From assembly GCA_965653565.1 (NCBI GenBank), contig CBFHAI010000051.1:1-32788 (forward strand): 32,788 nucleotides of DNA. Reading direction: 5' to 3'. Origin of the DNA: JALCLA01 sp965653565. GTDB lineage: Bacteria; Pseudomonadota; Gammaproteobacteria; Xanthomonadales; Xanthomonadaceae. Positions 23,619 to 32,434 of this stretch are shown here, piece by piece. The position numbers were made by a program, and so were the translations under genes. The first letter of the stretch is position 1, and every line of letters starts with the position of its first letter. Under the pieces are notes generated by a model that saw only the letters and a program-made list of their open reading frames with translations, was not told the DNA's origin and made no database searches.

Positions 23619-24914
23619 TCAGCCGCGCGCCGATTTCACGCTGACGAAGGCGTCGCGTCCGGCGTAGCGCGCGCCGCTGCCGAGCGCTTCTTCGATGCGC
23701 AGCAACTGGTTGTACTTGGCGACGCGATCGGAGCGGCAGAGCGAACCGGTCTTGATCTGCGTGGCGGTGGTGGCGACGGCGATATCGGCGATCGTGGTGT
23801 CTTCGGTTTCGCCCGAGCGGTGTGAGACCACGGCCGCGTAGTTCGCCGCTTCCGCCATCGCGATGGCTTCCAGCGTTTCGGTGAGCGTGCCAATCTGGTT
23901 GACCTTGATCAGGATCGCATTGGCGACGCCCTGCTCGATGCCTTCGCGGAAGATCTTCGGGTTGGTGACGAACAGATCGTCGCCGACCAGCTGCGCCTTG
24001 TTGCCGAGCGCGTTGGTCAGCAGTTTCCAGCCGGCCCAGTCGTGTTCGGCCATGCCGTCTTCGATCGTGACGATCGGATACTGCCGGGCCCAGTCGGCCA
24101 GGAAATCGACGAATTGTTCCGACGTCAGGCGCTTGCCCTCGCCGACCAGGTTGTATTTGCCATTCTCGAAGAATTCCGAACTCGCCACGTCGAGGCCGAG
24201 CAGCAAATCTTCACCCGCGCGATAACCGGATTTGTTGATCGCCTCGAGGATCACCTCGAGCGCTTCTTCGTTCGATTTCAGGTCCGGCGCGAAGCCGCCT
24301 TCGTCGCCGACCGCGGTCGACAATCCGCGCGATTTCAGCACCGATTTCAAGGCATGGAAAACTTCCGTGCCGGCGCGCAAGGCCTCGCGGAACGACGTGA
24401 AACCGACCGGCAGCACCATGAATTCCTGCAGATCGACATTGTTGTCGGCATGCGCGCCGCCGTTGATGATGTTCATCATCGGCACCGGCAGCTGCACCGC
24501 GCGATCGCCGGCCAGATGCTTCCACAGCGGCACGCGCTTGGACGCCGCCATTGCATGCGCATTCGCCAGCGACACGCCGAGCAGCGCATTGGCGCCGAGC
24601 TTGCCCTTGTTGTCCGTGCCGTCGAGTTCGATCAGCTTGCGATCGAGCCCGGCCTGGTCGGCCGCATCGAAATTCTTCAGCGCCGACGCGATCGCGCCGT
24701 TGACGTTGGCGACCGCCTTCTGCACGCCCTTGCCGAGATAGCGCGTCTTGTCGCCATCGCGCAATTCCACCGCTTCCTTGGTCCCGGTCGACGCGCCCGA
24801 CGGCACCGCCGCGCGCCCGACCTGGCCGCTGGCCAGCGTGACTTCGGCTTCGAGGGTGGGATTGCCGCGGCTGTCGAGGATTTCGCGGGCGTGGACTTTG
24901 CTGATCGTGGTCAT
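23619..24914 (-). CDS. eno: Enolase
   Basis: This 431-aa enzyme interconverts 2-phosphoglycerate and phosphoenolpyruvate and is also a degradosome component in E. coli. Visible active-site residues are Glu164, Glu205 in GDEGGF, Lys337 in LIKVNQIGTLTET, metal ligands Asp242, Glu285 and Asp312, and the signature SHRSGETEDT (364-373). I chose ATG 24914 (MTTISKVHAREILDSRGNPT); the frame is open upstream, but that part overlaps the DUF2314 gene. The start overlaps the DUF2314 stop (ATGA). Confidence 0.98.
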   Translation of the reverse strand: MTTISKVHAREILDSRGNPTLEAEVTLASGQVGRAAVPSGASTGTKEAVELRDGDKTRYLGKGVQKAVANVNGAIASALKNFDAADQAGLDRKLIELDGTDNKGKLGANALLGVSLANAHAMAASKRVPLWKHLAGDRAVQLPVPMMNIINGGAHADNNVDLQEFMVLPVGFTSFREALRAGTEVFHALKSVLKSRGLSTAVGDEGGFAPDLKSNEEALEVILEAINKSGYRAGEDLLLGLDVASSEFFENGKYNLVGEGKRLTSEQFVDFLADWARQYPIVTIEDGMAEHDWAGWKLLTNALGNKAQLVGDDLFVTNPKIFREGIEQGVANAILIKVNQIGTLTETLEAIAMAEAANYAAVVSHRSGETEDTTIADIAVATTATQIKTGSLCRSDRVAKYNQLLRIEEALGSGARYAGRDAFVSVKSARG

Positions 24915-25429
24915 GGGCTCGTCGGTTGCGTGGTGAATTCGATGCGGTCGAAGAAATGCGGCTCCTGCTGCAGGAGCGCGCGCGGAATGGGAACGCCCTC
25001 GCGACGACACACCGCGAGCTGGGCCTGGGTGGTATAGCCGCCACGGATGCGTCCGTCCGACAAGAAAACCTGCCAATCCTCCAACTCGCTGCGTGCGACG
25101 TGCACCGAGCCCTTGGGCGTCGGCCCGACGAACAGCGGCGTCATGATGACGACTTGCAGGGCATCGCCTGCGATGCCCTGGACTCCACCCCAGACGTGCT
25201 CGATGTCGCCGGCCGTATTGGTCAGGGGGAACTTGATCGCAACTTGCTCACCCTGCGCCAGCAACTGAACCATCGAGTCCGTCGAATCGCGCGCGCGCTG
25301 CATCGCCTGGTGCAGCCAAGGGTCGTCCTGCTGGATCGGCGTGGCGCGCCTGCGCATGCGCAAGATGCCGAGTACGAACCAGAGCGCGGCGAGCAGCAGG
25401 CCCACTCCGGCGAAGAGTAGCCAATTCAT
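24911..25429 (-). CDS. Membrane-anchored DUF2314 protein
   Basis: This 172-aa protein has an N-terminal membrane helix (about 3-22), then a basic stop (RMRRR), a short linker and a DUF2314 domain. Features are VAIKFPLTNTAGDIEHVWGG, QVVIMTPLFVGPTPKGSVHV, ELEDWQVFLSDGRIRGGYT and CRREGVPIP. DUF2314 has no known activity. It lies between kdsA and eno and overlaps eno by 4 bases, so enolase translation may depend on it. The orientation suggests the DUF2314 domain is cytoplasmic (positive-inside rule). Confidence 0.85.
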   Translation of the reverse strand: MNWLLFAGVGLLLAALWFVLGILRMRRRATPIQQDDPWLHQAMQRARDSTDSMVQLLAQGEQVAIKFPLTNTAGDIEHVWGGVQGIAGDALQVVIMTPLFVGPTPKGSVHVARSELEDWQVFLSDGRIRGGYTTQAQLAVCRREGVPIPRALLQQEPHFFDRIEFTTQPTSP

Positions 25430-25474
25430 TCTGGACGATCCTCGCGAATGCGGCGCGCGGCGTGCAGAGAACGC

Positions 25475-26311
25475 TCAGCCACGCTGCGACTCCAGGAACC
25501 CGTTCTTCTTCGTCACCCGATCGAGCTCCAGCAAAGTTTCAAGCAAGGCGCGCATCTTCGGCAATGGCCACGCGTTGGGGCCGTCCGACAGCGCTTTTTC
25601 CGGGTCCGGATGGGTTTCCATGAACAGCCCGGCAACACCGACCGCCACCGCCGCGCGCGCCAGCACCGGCACGAATTCGCGCTGGCCGCCGGACTTGCCG
25701 TCGGCGCCGCCGGGCAGTTGCACCGAATGCGTCGCGTCGAATACGACGGGGCACGCGGTATCGCGCATCACCGCCAGCGAGCGCATGTCCGACACCAGGT
25801 TGTTGTAGCCGAAACTGGCGCCGCGTTCGCAGGCCATGATCTGCGTGTTGCCGGTGGCCTTCGCTTTGGCGGTGACGTGCTTCATTTCCCACGGCGACAG
25901 GAACTGGCCCTTCTTGATGTTCACCGGTTTGCCGGCGCTCGCCACGCGCTGGATGAAATCGGTCTGGCGGCACAAAAAAGCCGGCGTCTGCAGCACGTCG
26001 ACCACGCTCGCCACTTCGTCCATCGGCGTGTATTCGTGCACGTCGGTGAGCACCGGCACGCCGAGTTGTTTCTTCACTTCGGCCAGCACTTTGAGGCCGC
26101 CTTCCAGGCCCGGGCCGCGGAAGCTGGTGCCCGAGGTGCGGTTGGCCTTGTCGAAGCTGGATTTGAAGATGAAAGGGATGCCGAGCGCGCCGGTGATCTC
26201 TTTCAGCTTGCCGGCGGTTTCCATCTGCAGTTCGAGCGATTCGATCACGCAGGGGCCGGCGATGAGGAAGAACGGACGGTCGAGACCGACTTCGAAGCCA
26301 CACAGGTTCAT
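25475..26311 (-). CDS. kdsA: 3-deoxy-8-phosphooctulonate synthase (Kdo-8-P synthase)
   Basis: This 278-aa enzyme condenses PEP with arabinose 5-phosphate for LPS Kdo. KANRTS (55-60), DVHEYTP and the C-terminal HPDPEKALSDGPNAWPL are present. The residue that separates the two classes is Cys21 in IAGPCVIES, where the E. coli metal-free enzyme has Asn; this points to the metal-dependent class. I start at ATG 26311 (MNLCGFEVGLDRPFF). The frame is open to 26410, but that extension overlaps the pyrG end and has no family similarity. It lies 85 bp after pyrG. Confidence 0.97.
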   Translation of the reverse strand: MNLCGFEVGLDRPFFLIAGPCVIESLELQMETAGKLKEITGALGIPFIFKSSFDKANRTSGTSFRGPGLEGGLKVLAEVKKQLGVPVLTDVHEYTPMDEVASVVDVLQTPAFLCRQTDFIQRVASAGKPVNIKKGQFLSPWEMKHVTAKAKATGNTQIMACERGASFGYNNLVSDMRSLAVMRDTACPVVFDATHSVQLPGGADGKSGGQREFVPVLARAAVAVGVAGLFMETHPDPEKALSDGPNAWPLPKMRALLETLLELDRVTKKNGFLESQRG

Positions 26312-26396
26312 CGGGATGCTTGCCTTGAAATTGCACGGTCTCTCCAAAGCGGAGAGACGGTGTTCGAAGATGGGGCCGCGCTGGCGAAAATCATCG

Positions 26397-28052
26397 TCAC
26401 GCGCTCGCATCCTTCAGCAAGCGCCCGCCGGCCTTCTGCTCGCGCGCGGCGCGGATAAATCCGATGAAGAGCGGATGGCCGTCGCGCGGTGTCGAGAGGA
26501 ATTCCGGATGCGCCTGGCAGGCGACGAACCAGGGGTGGTCCGGCAGCTCGATCATCTCGACCAGCAGATCGTCCATCGACTTGGCCGAAATCACCATGCC
26601 GGCTTCTTCGAGCTGGGTGCGGTAGCGATTATTGAATTCGTAGCGATGGCGATGACGTTCGCCCACCACGTCGCGGCCGTACAGTTCGCGCGCCAGCGTG
26701 CCGGGCTTGATGCGTTGTTCCTGCAGACCAAGGCGCATCGTTCCGCCCATGTCGGAACGTTCGTCGCGGCGTTCGATGTCGCCGCCCGAGGTGCGCCACT
26801 CGGTGATCAGACCGATCACCGGATGCGGCGTGTCGCGATCGTTCTCGCTGCTGTTGGCGCCTTCCAGATGCGCCACGTGCCGCGCGTAATCCACCACCGC
26901 GGCCTGCATGCCGTAGCAGATGCCGAAATACGGGATGCGTTTTTCGCGCGCATAACGCGCGGTCGCCACCTTGCCTTCGAAGCCGCGATCGCCGAAGCCG
27001 CCCGGCACCAGGATGCCGTCGACGCCGGCCAGCACCGACACGCCGTGCTTTTCGACCTGCTCGGATTCGAGCCACTTCAGTTTCACGCGCGTGCGCTGGC
27101 GCAGGCCGCCGTGCTTGAGCGCTTCGGCCAGCGATTTGTAGGCGTCGGCGTGATCGACGTACTTGCCGACCACCGCGATCGTCACATCGTCGACCGGATA
27201 CTCCATCGCATCGACGACCGCTTTCCAGTCGGACAGATCGGCGCTCGGCGCGGCTTTCAGTTTCAGCCGGTCGACGACGATCTGGTCGAGCTGCTGATCG
27301 TGCAGCCACAGCGGAATCTTGTAGATATTGTCCAGATCGACCGCGGAAATGACGGCCTTCTCGGTGACGTTGGTGAACAGCGCGATCTTACGGCGTTCCG
27401 AATCGGGCAGCGGCTGTTCGCTGCGGCACAGCAGCACGTCGGGCTGGATGCCGATCGAGCGCAGTTCCTTCACCGAATGCTGCGTCGGTTTGGTTTTGAG
27501 TTCGCCGGCCGCCGCGATATAGGGCACCAGCGTCAGGTGCATGAAGAGCACGAGATCCTGCCCGCGTTCGGTGCGGATCTGGCGGATGGCTTCGAGGAAC
27601 GGCAGCGATTCGATATCGCCGACGGTACCGCCGATTTCGACCAGGCCGACGTCGAAGCCGGTGGTGGCCTCGTCGATGCAGCGTTTGATCTCATCGGTGA
27701 TGTGCGGAATCACCTGCACGGTGGCGCCGAGGTAATCGCCGCGGCGTTCCTTGCGGATGACGTTTTCGTAGATGCGGCCGGTGGTGATCGAATGCTTGCG
27801 CGTCAGGCGCGTGCGCACGAAGCGTTCGTAGTGGCCCAGATCCAGATCGGTTTCGGCGCCGTCGTCGGTGACGTAGACCTCGCCGTGCTGGAATGGGCTC
27901 ATGGTGCCCGGGTCGACGTTGATGTAGGGGTCGAGCTTCATCAGCGTGACCTTGAGCCCGCGCGCCTCGAGAATGGCCGCGAGCGACGCCGACGCAATGC
28001 CCTTGCCAAGCGAGGACACGACGCCGCCGGTGACGAAGATCAGGGGGGTCAT
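26397..28052 (-). CDS. pyrG: CTP synthase
   Basis: This 551-aa enzyme aminates UTP to CTP using glutamine. The synthase domain (about 1-265) opens FVTGGVVSSLGKG and has KLDPYINVDPGTM. The glutamine amidotransferase domain (about 290-540) has nucleophile Cys379 in GICYGMQ and His515 and Glu517 in AHPEF. The Tyr after the nucleophile replaces the more usual Leu. It is the first gene of the run toward kdsA and eno. The upstream 210 bp separate it from the transglutaminase gene and hold a G-run repeat. An AT-rich TAATAT (28154-28159, minus) is a weak -10 candidate. Confidence 0.98.
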   Translation of the reverse strand: MTPLIFVTGGVVSSLGKGIASASLAAILEARGLKVTLMKLDPYINVDPGTMSPFQHGEVYVTDDGAETDLDLGHYERFVRTRLTRKHSITTGRIYENVIRKERRGDYLGATVQVIPHITDEIKRCIDEATTGFDVGLVEIGGTVGDIESLPFLEAIRQIRTERGQDLVLFMHLTLVPYIAAAGELKTKPTQHSVKELRSIGIQPDVLLCRSEQPLPDSERRKIALFTNVTEKAVISAVDLDNIYKIPLWLHDQQLDQIVVDRLKLKAAPSADLSDWKAVVDAMEYPVDDVTIAVVGKYVDHADAYKSLAEALKHGGLRQRTRVKLKWLESEQVEKHGVSVLAGVDGILVPGGFGDRGFEGKVATARYAREKRIPYFGICYGMQAAVVDYARHVAHLEGANSSENDRDTPHPVIGLITEWRTSGGDIERRDERSDMGGTMRLGLQEQRIKPGTLARELYGRDVVGERHRHRYEFNNRYRTQLEEAGMVISAKSMDDLLVEMIELPDHPWFVACQAHPEFLSTPRDGHPLFIGFIRAAREQKAGGRLLKDASA

Positions 28053-28224
28053 GGGAAAGACACTTTCGTGAAAACCGGATTCTACCGGCTGGCGGCTGCC
28101 GCGGCGAGCCGGCTGCGTGGGCGGCAGCCGGCGGTTATCCGTGCATTTCTTTGATATTACTGGCTTTATTGCGTCCGGTCTGGCGTTGCGTTGGATGCGG
28201 GGTCGGCGCTATCGGGTGGCCGCC

Positions 28225-28248
28225 GGGAATCGGGAATGGGGAATCGGG
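28225..28248 (+). repeat. GGGAATC repeat, single arm, G-quadruplex motif
   Basis: G runs at 28225-28227, 28232-28234, 28238-28241 and 28246-28248 have spacers of 3 to 4 bases and meet the G-quadruplex rule on the plus strand. It is followed by AGAGAGC, the same kind of purine tail as at 16630-16637. No C-rich partner arm is nearby. It sits between the transglutaminase gene stop and pyrG. Confidence 0.7.
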
Positions 28249-28262
28249 AGAGAGCAATTGCG

Positions 28263-30992
28263 TCAGCCCGTTGCGAGATGGAACAGCTTGATCGCCAGCA
28301 GCACCGCGACGCCGAGCGCCAGCACCGGCACCAGCGAGGCCACCACCGCGCGCCGCAGCGTGAATCCCTGCACCTGCGCGTACATCGGGAACCAGGCGAA
28401 GAAGGCGAATAGCGTCATCGGCAAGGTGCCGGCGATGGCGATGGCGCCGGTCGCGACGCCGGCGGCGGGCTCGGCCGATTCGGTCGCGCCGGGCCCGTAC
28501 AGCACCAGCAGCAGCACGAACAGCGGGATGGTCGCGTTCATCGGCACCTGGTTCCAGGTCGTCGCCAGCCAGACCTCGTTGACGCTGGCCTTGCCGCCGA
28601 ACCAGCGGCCGAAAAGCGCCAGCAACGCGGCGTAGATGTACATCACCACGACCATGCCGACGATCATCCCCAGCACCATGGCCGCCACCGTCAGGATGCC
28701 GGCGACGGTCCAGTCGACCTGATCGAGATAGCCGGCGTCTTCGACCACGATCGACGCCGCGGCCAGCACGCACAGCAACAGCGCCTCGCGATAATTGGCG
28801 CGCACCAGCCCATGCTGCGCGGTGGCGCGCGGCCGGAACAGCACGCCCAGCCACACCGATTCGCTGCGCGTCAGTGCGCAGGCCAGCACCCAGGCCCACA
28901 GCAGCAGCAAGCCGAGCGCGATCGGTAGCAGGCGCCAATCGAGATAAGCGAATACCGCCGCCGGATCGGAGGCGGCGGCGCCCGTCGCGGTGTCGGAAGC
29001 GACGGCGGCGTCGGCGCCCAGGGTGAGCTCGTAGCCCATCGCGTCGTCGGCTTTTTCGACGTCCCTGGCGAGCTGCCGCACCTCGGACGCCGGCACATCG
29101 CGCACCAGCGTGCGCAGGCGGCCCTGCATCGTCAGCACGTCGCCGTCGTTGCGTACGGTGCGCTCGAACTTCACGTGCTTGCCGTCGACCGTGCGCGTCG
29201 CGTTGTCTTCCGGCCAGCCGCCGTCGAGCTGCACCGTGGTTTTCTGCCGCACATCGATGCGATTGCCCAGATTCCACGGCGAGCGGCGCGCGCCTTTCGT
29301 GACATCGGGCAGATGGCGACTGAGTTCGGTCAGCCAGAAGGTGACGTGGGTGCCTTCCTCGTCGTCGCCGACCGGTTCCCACACCTGCGCCAGGCGATAG
29401 CTTTCGACCACGGTGACTTCGTTGCTTTCCGGATCGTCGCTGAACTGCGGCGGCGTGGTCTGTTCCACCGACGGGTAATAGACCGCGACGGCGGCGGTGT
29501 AATCCTCGCCCACTTCTTCCGGCGAATTGCGCGCGAAACGGCGGCGCACGGTATCGGCGACCGCGCCGCGGTAGACGGTGCGGATGGTGTAGTCGCCGTC
29601 TTCGGCCAGGCCGCCGTCGGGGCCGCGCAGATCGAATTCCTCGGCGATGTCGATGTTGGGATCGTCGCGCACGGGGATCTTCATCGCGCGCAATTCGTCT
29701 TCGCCCGGCGCGATCACCAGGGCGCGGCCGAAGTCGGCCTGCGCCAGGTTCGACAAGCGGCCGCGCTGCATTTCGGCGGTGGCGTCGATCCAGTATTCGG
29801 TGCCTTCGTGCAGCAGCCGCACGATCACGTGGTCGAAGGCTTCCGGCGTCGGCAAGCGATCAGCCACATGCGCGGCGGTGCTCGAATTCACCAGCGCCGG
29901 CGCGGCTTCGACGCCCAGATGCCGCAGCAAGCCGACCAGCAGCACCGCCTTGTCCTTGCAATCGCCGTAGCGGCGGCGGATCACTTCCGACGGCGGATAC
30001 GGCTGGTAGGCGTGCGCGCCCAGTTCCAGGCCGGTGTAGCGGATTTCGTCCTGCACGAAGGCGATCGCGCGGCGAACCGCGGTTTCGCTGGTATCGCCGC
30101 GCTTGAGCCCCAGTTCGGTCGCCAGGCTGGCGATGGCCGGATCGTCGACGCCGCGATAAAACGGCAGCGCCCACTGCACCACCTGGCCCCAATCGCCCAT
30201 GCCGCCGATTTCCACCGTCGGGCCGGCATCGAACCACGGCGAGACATAATCTTCGCCGCGTTGCGCGCGTGCGTTGGTGCGCGTCCATTCGTGTTCGATC
30301 GCATCGTTGATGCGTTTTTCGCGATGTTCGAGCCCCGCGCCGATCACCCGCACCGGCACCTCGCGCGCCGCCGCATGCAGCAGGCGCAACCGCCGCAGCC
30401 GCGTCGGCACGCCCACCTGCATCGACCACTGCGTGTAGAACTGGCCCGCCATCGCGGGATTCTGGCCGTGCACCGAGACGGAGAAATCGATGATGTCGCC
30501 GACGCGGATGTCGTCGAGCATCACGTGCAGCGTGCGGCGGCCGTCGATCAGGCCCGATTCGAGGCCGTCCTCGCGGCGCAGCGTTTCGATGCGGGCGCGG
30601 TCGAGGCGATCTTCGCGCCGGCCGTCGCGTTCGACCCAGGCGCCATGCAGCGCGACCTGCTCGTTGACCGGATCGAATTCGACCGAGAACTCGCCGGCCG
30701 CCGCGGCGCCGGTGCCGCTGGTGACGGCGGTGACGCGGCGGTGGAACCAGGTCGGGGCCTTGCCGACCAGCGACACCTGGTCGTCCACCAGCAGGCTGAC
30801 GCGATCGCTGCCGGCGGCGTTGCCGAGCGCCGGCGGCTCCTGCCAGTGCACCCAGTCGGGCCGCGGCGCCAGCCGGTAGTCGTCCGCCGCGTGCGCCGCG
30901 AGGGCCAGCCATCCGAATGCGATACCTGCCGCCCACGCCCGTACGGCGCGCGCCGCCCTTGCCTTCCCCTGTGCACTCACGCGACGCGCCAC
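28263..30992 (-). CDS. DUF3857/transglutaminase-like protein fused to a Yip1-like membrane domain
   Basis: This 909-aa protein has a signal sequence (about 18-35), a DUF3857 region (about 60-250) and a transglutaminase-like core with an apparently intact triad: Cys345 in YGDCKDKA, His388 in FDHVIV and Asp403 in WIDAT. A beta-rich region follows (about 440-640). From about 688 on there are five or six membrane helices resembling a Yip1 domain (ALFGRWFGGKASVNEVWLAT, TTWNQVPMN). The transglutaminase part should face the periplasm. DUF3857-transglutaminase proteins are common in Gram-negatives, but their substrates are unknown. The start is GTG 30992; a GTG at 30980 has AAGG 12 bp upstream and may be the true start. 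The upstream neighbour is an unrecognised membrane protein on the same strand. Confidence 0.85.
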   Translation of the reverse strand: MARRVSAQGKARAARAVRAWAAGIAFGWLALAAHAADDYRLAPRPDWVHWQEPPALGNAAGSDRVSLLVDDQVSLVGKAPTWFHRRVTAVTSGTGAAAAGEFSVEFDPVNEQVALHGAWVERDGRREDRLDRARIETLRREDGLESGLIDGRRTLHVMLDDIRVGDIIDFSVSVHGQNPAMAGQFYTQWSMQVGVPTRLRRLRLLHAAAREVPVRVIGAGLEHREKRINDAIEHEWTRTNARAQRGEDYVSPWFDAGPTVEIGGMGDWGQVVQWALPFYRGVDDPAIASLATELGLKRGDTSETAVRRAIAFVQDEIRYTGLELGAHAYQPYPPSEVIRRRYGDCKDKAVLLVGLLRHLGVEAAPALVNSSTAAHVADRLPTPEAFDHVIVRLLHEGTEYWIDATAEMQRGRLSNLAQADFGRALVIAPGEDELRAMKIPVRDDPNIDIAEEFDLRGPDGGLAEDGDYTIRTVYRGAVADTVRRRFARNSPEEVGEDYTAAVAVYYPSVEQTTPPQFSDDPESNEVTVVESYRLAQVWEPVGDDEEGTHVTFWLTELSRHLPDVTKGARRSPWNLGNRIDVRQKTTVQLDGGWPEDNATRTVDGKHVKFERTVRNDGDVLTMQGRLRTLVRDVPASEVRQLARDVEKADDAMGYELTLGADAAVASDTATGAAASDPAAVFAYLDWRLLPIALGLLLLWAWVLACALTRSESVWLGVLFRPRATAQHGLVRANYREALLLCVLAAASIVVEDAGYLDQVDWTVAGILTVAAMVLGMIVGMVVVMYIYAALLALFGRWFGGKASVNEVWLATTWNQVPMNATIPLFVLLLVLYGPGATESAEPAAGVATGAIAIAGTLPMTLFAFFAWFPMYAQVQGFTLRRAVVASLVPVLALGVAVLLAIKLFHLATG

Positions 30993-31060
30993 CCTTGGTC
31001 GAATCCAGCGGCAAGCTTAGCCGAGGCCCGCCCCGCCCGCTGCGAAGCGGGTATGCAAAC

Positions 31061-32194
31061 TCAGGCGTCGGCGCGGTGGAATTCCTCCACCGACAGGCTG
31101 CCGGAGGCGATCGGCAGTTCGATGTCGTGGTCGACGAATTCCGGATGGATCAGCTGCGCCTCCAGTTGCAGCGACAGGCCATGGTGCTCGCCCAGCAGAT
31201 AGGGCGGATAGAGCGCGTCGAACAGCGGCGTGAAATCGATCTCGCCTTCGAGGAAATCGCGCAGCGGCGCCTGCGCCGGCACATAGGCCAGCGCCTGCTC
31301 GTACAGCACCACGCCGCGCGCGTTCTCGCAGAAGCTCTTGGTGACGGTGCGGGTTTTCTTGCCGTCCTTTTCGCTGGCGGTGTATTGGCCATGTTCGCGG
31401 TTGTAAGCCACCAGGCGCGCCACCGCGTGCTGCAGCGGCACGCGCGCCTCGCCTTCCATCAGATCGGCGGCGCGCACGCGGCGGCCGCGCTCGATGCGAC
31501 CTTCCGGCAGTTTCGCGGCGAAGCGCATGTATTTCTGCAATTGCAGGCGGATCGCCATCCACAGCGCGAAGCCGACCGCGCCGCTGCCCATCAGCGCCTT
31601 CATCAGCGGGCTTTCGCTTTCGCCGTCGCTGTTGCTGTGATCGTAGAACCAGGTCTGCTCCTCGGGCACGAACTGGTCGCGCACGCCGAGCGCGGCGTTG
31701 AACGCCACCAGCGGCAAACCGATGGCCATCAGCCAGATCACCATCATGCGTGCCTTGGCCGGAATCGCGCGCATATTGGCGATGAAATTGAAGCGGTCGC
31801 GCGGCGAATGCACGCTGGCGGGTTCGGCCGGCACCTCGGCGCGCGGCGGCAGGCGGCAGGCGCCGGCCAGATCGAGTTCCAGTTCGGTGTCGAAGATCAC
31901 GCCGTCGTCGATTTCGATGTGCGCGGTAAGCTTGAGGTCGAGCTTCTTGCCGCGGTAGACGAAGGCATCGCGCAGCACATCGCCGAGCGCGATGCGATTG
32001 AGTCCGTGGGTCAGCGTGAATTTGCGCTCGGCCAGCGTGCGGCGTTTGTGCACCGGGCTGCTGCGCTTCACGTGCGCCACCTGTTCGATCTTCAGCGTGC
32101 CCGATTTGCCGACGAGGTCGGGCTCGAACACCCACAACTGCACCACGCAGCCGCTCGGCTCGCGCAGCACCGAAGCCTGAATCGCATCGCTCAT
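31061..32194 (-). CDS. Membrane protein of unknown function (two membrane segments)
   Basis: I do not recognise this 377-aa protein. Residues 1-115 are strand-rich (LWVFEPDLVG, LTHGLNRIALGDVLR, KKLDLKLTAHIEIDDGVIFD), suggesting a beta-sandwich. Two hydrophobic segments at about 149-168 and 198-216 flank a short acidic loop (FYDHSNSDGESES). Residues 220-377 form a second soluble part with many charged residues. With no signal peptide, both soluble parts are probably cytoplasmic and the loop periplasmic. It lies 68 bp upstream of the transglutaminase-Yip1 gene on the same strand, so the two may be an operon. It is divergent from parE. Confidence 0.75.
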   Translation of the reverse strand: MSDAIQASVLREPSGCVVQLWVFEPDLVGKSGTLKIEQVAHVKRSSPVHKRRTLAERKFTLTHGLNRIALGDVLRDAFVYRGKKLDLKLTAHIEIDDGVIFDTELELDLAGACRLPPRAEVPAEPASVHSPRDRFNFIANMRAIPAKARMMVIWLMAIGLPLVAFNAALGVRDQFVPEEQTWFYDHSNSDGESESPLMKALMGSGAVGFALWMAIRLQLQKYMRFAAKLPEGRIERGRRVRAADLMEGEARVPLQHAVARLVAYNREHGQYTASEKDGKKTRTVTKSFCENARGVVLYEQALAYVPAQAPLRDFLEGEIDFTPLFDALYPPYLLGEHHGLSLQLEAQLIHPEFVDHDIELPIASGSLSVEEFHRADA

Positions 32195-32434
32195 TTTGTT
32201 CTCCCCGGACCGCGCCGGGTTTCGCTGGCCGGCGTCGGATCACACTACGTCAAACGAAGCAGGCTGCGGACGCTGGCGGCGCCTTGGCCGCCTCTCCGTC
32301 AGGCATCGGCAGCGGAACCAAGGCCGAGTCCGCACCAGGCCGCGCTCGCGGGCCGCCCGCACCGGCAGCGGTTGCTTTTCGCGCCGCCAGACTCGACCAT
32401 CGCGCGCCTCCCGCCGAAGTTCCCCCAACGCACC

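Noticed and set aside
25836..28154. A 772-codon plus-strand frame opposite pyrG and kdsA
   Set aside because: Both genes on the other strand are unmistakable, and this translation has no domain.
29175..31202. A 675-codon plus-strand frame opposite the transglutaminase-Yip1 gene
   Set aside because: It mirrors a multi-domain real protein and has shadow-type composition.
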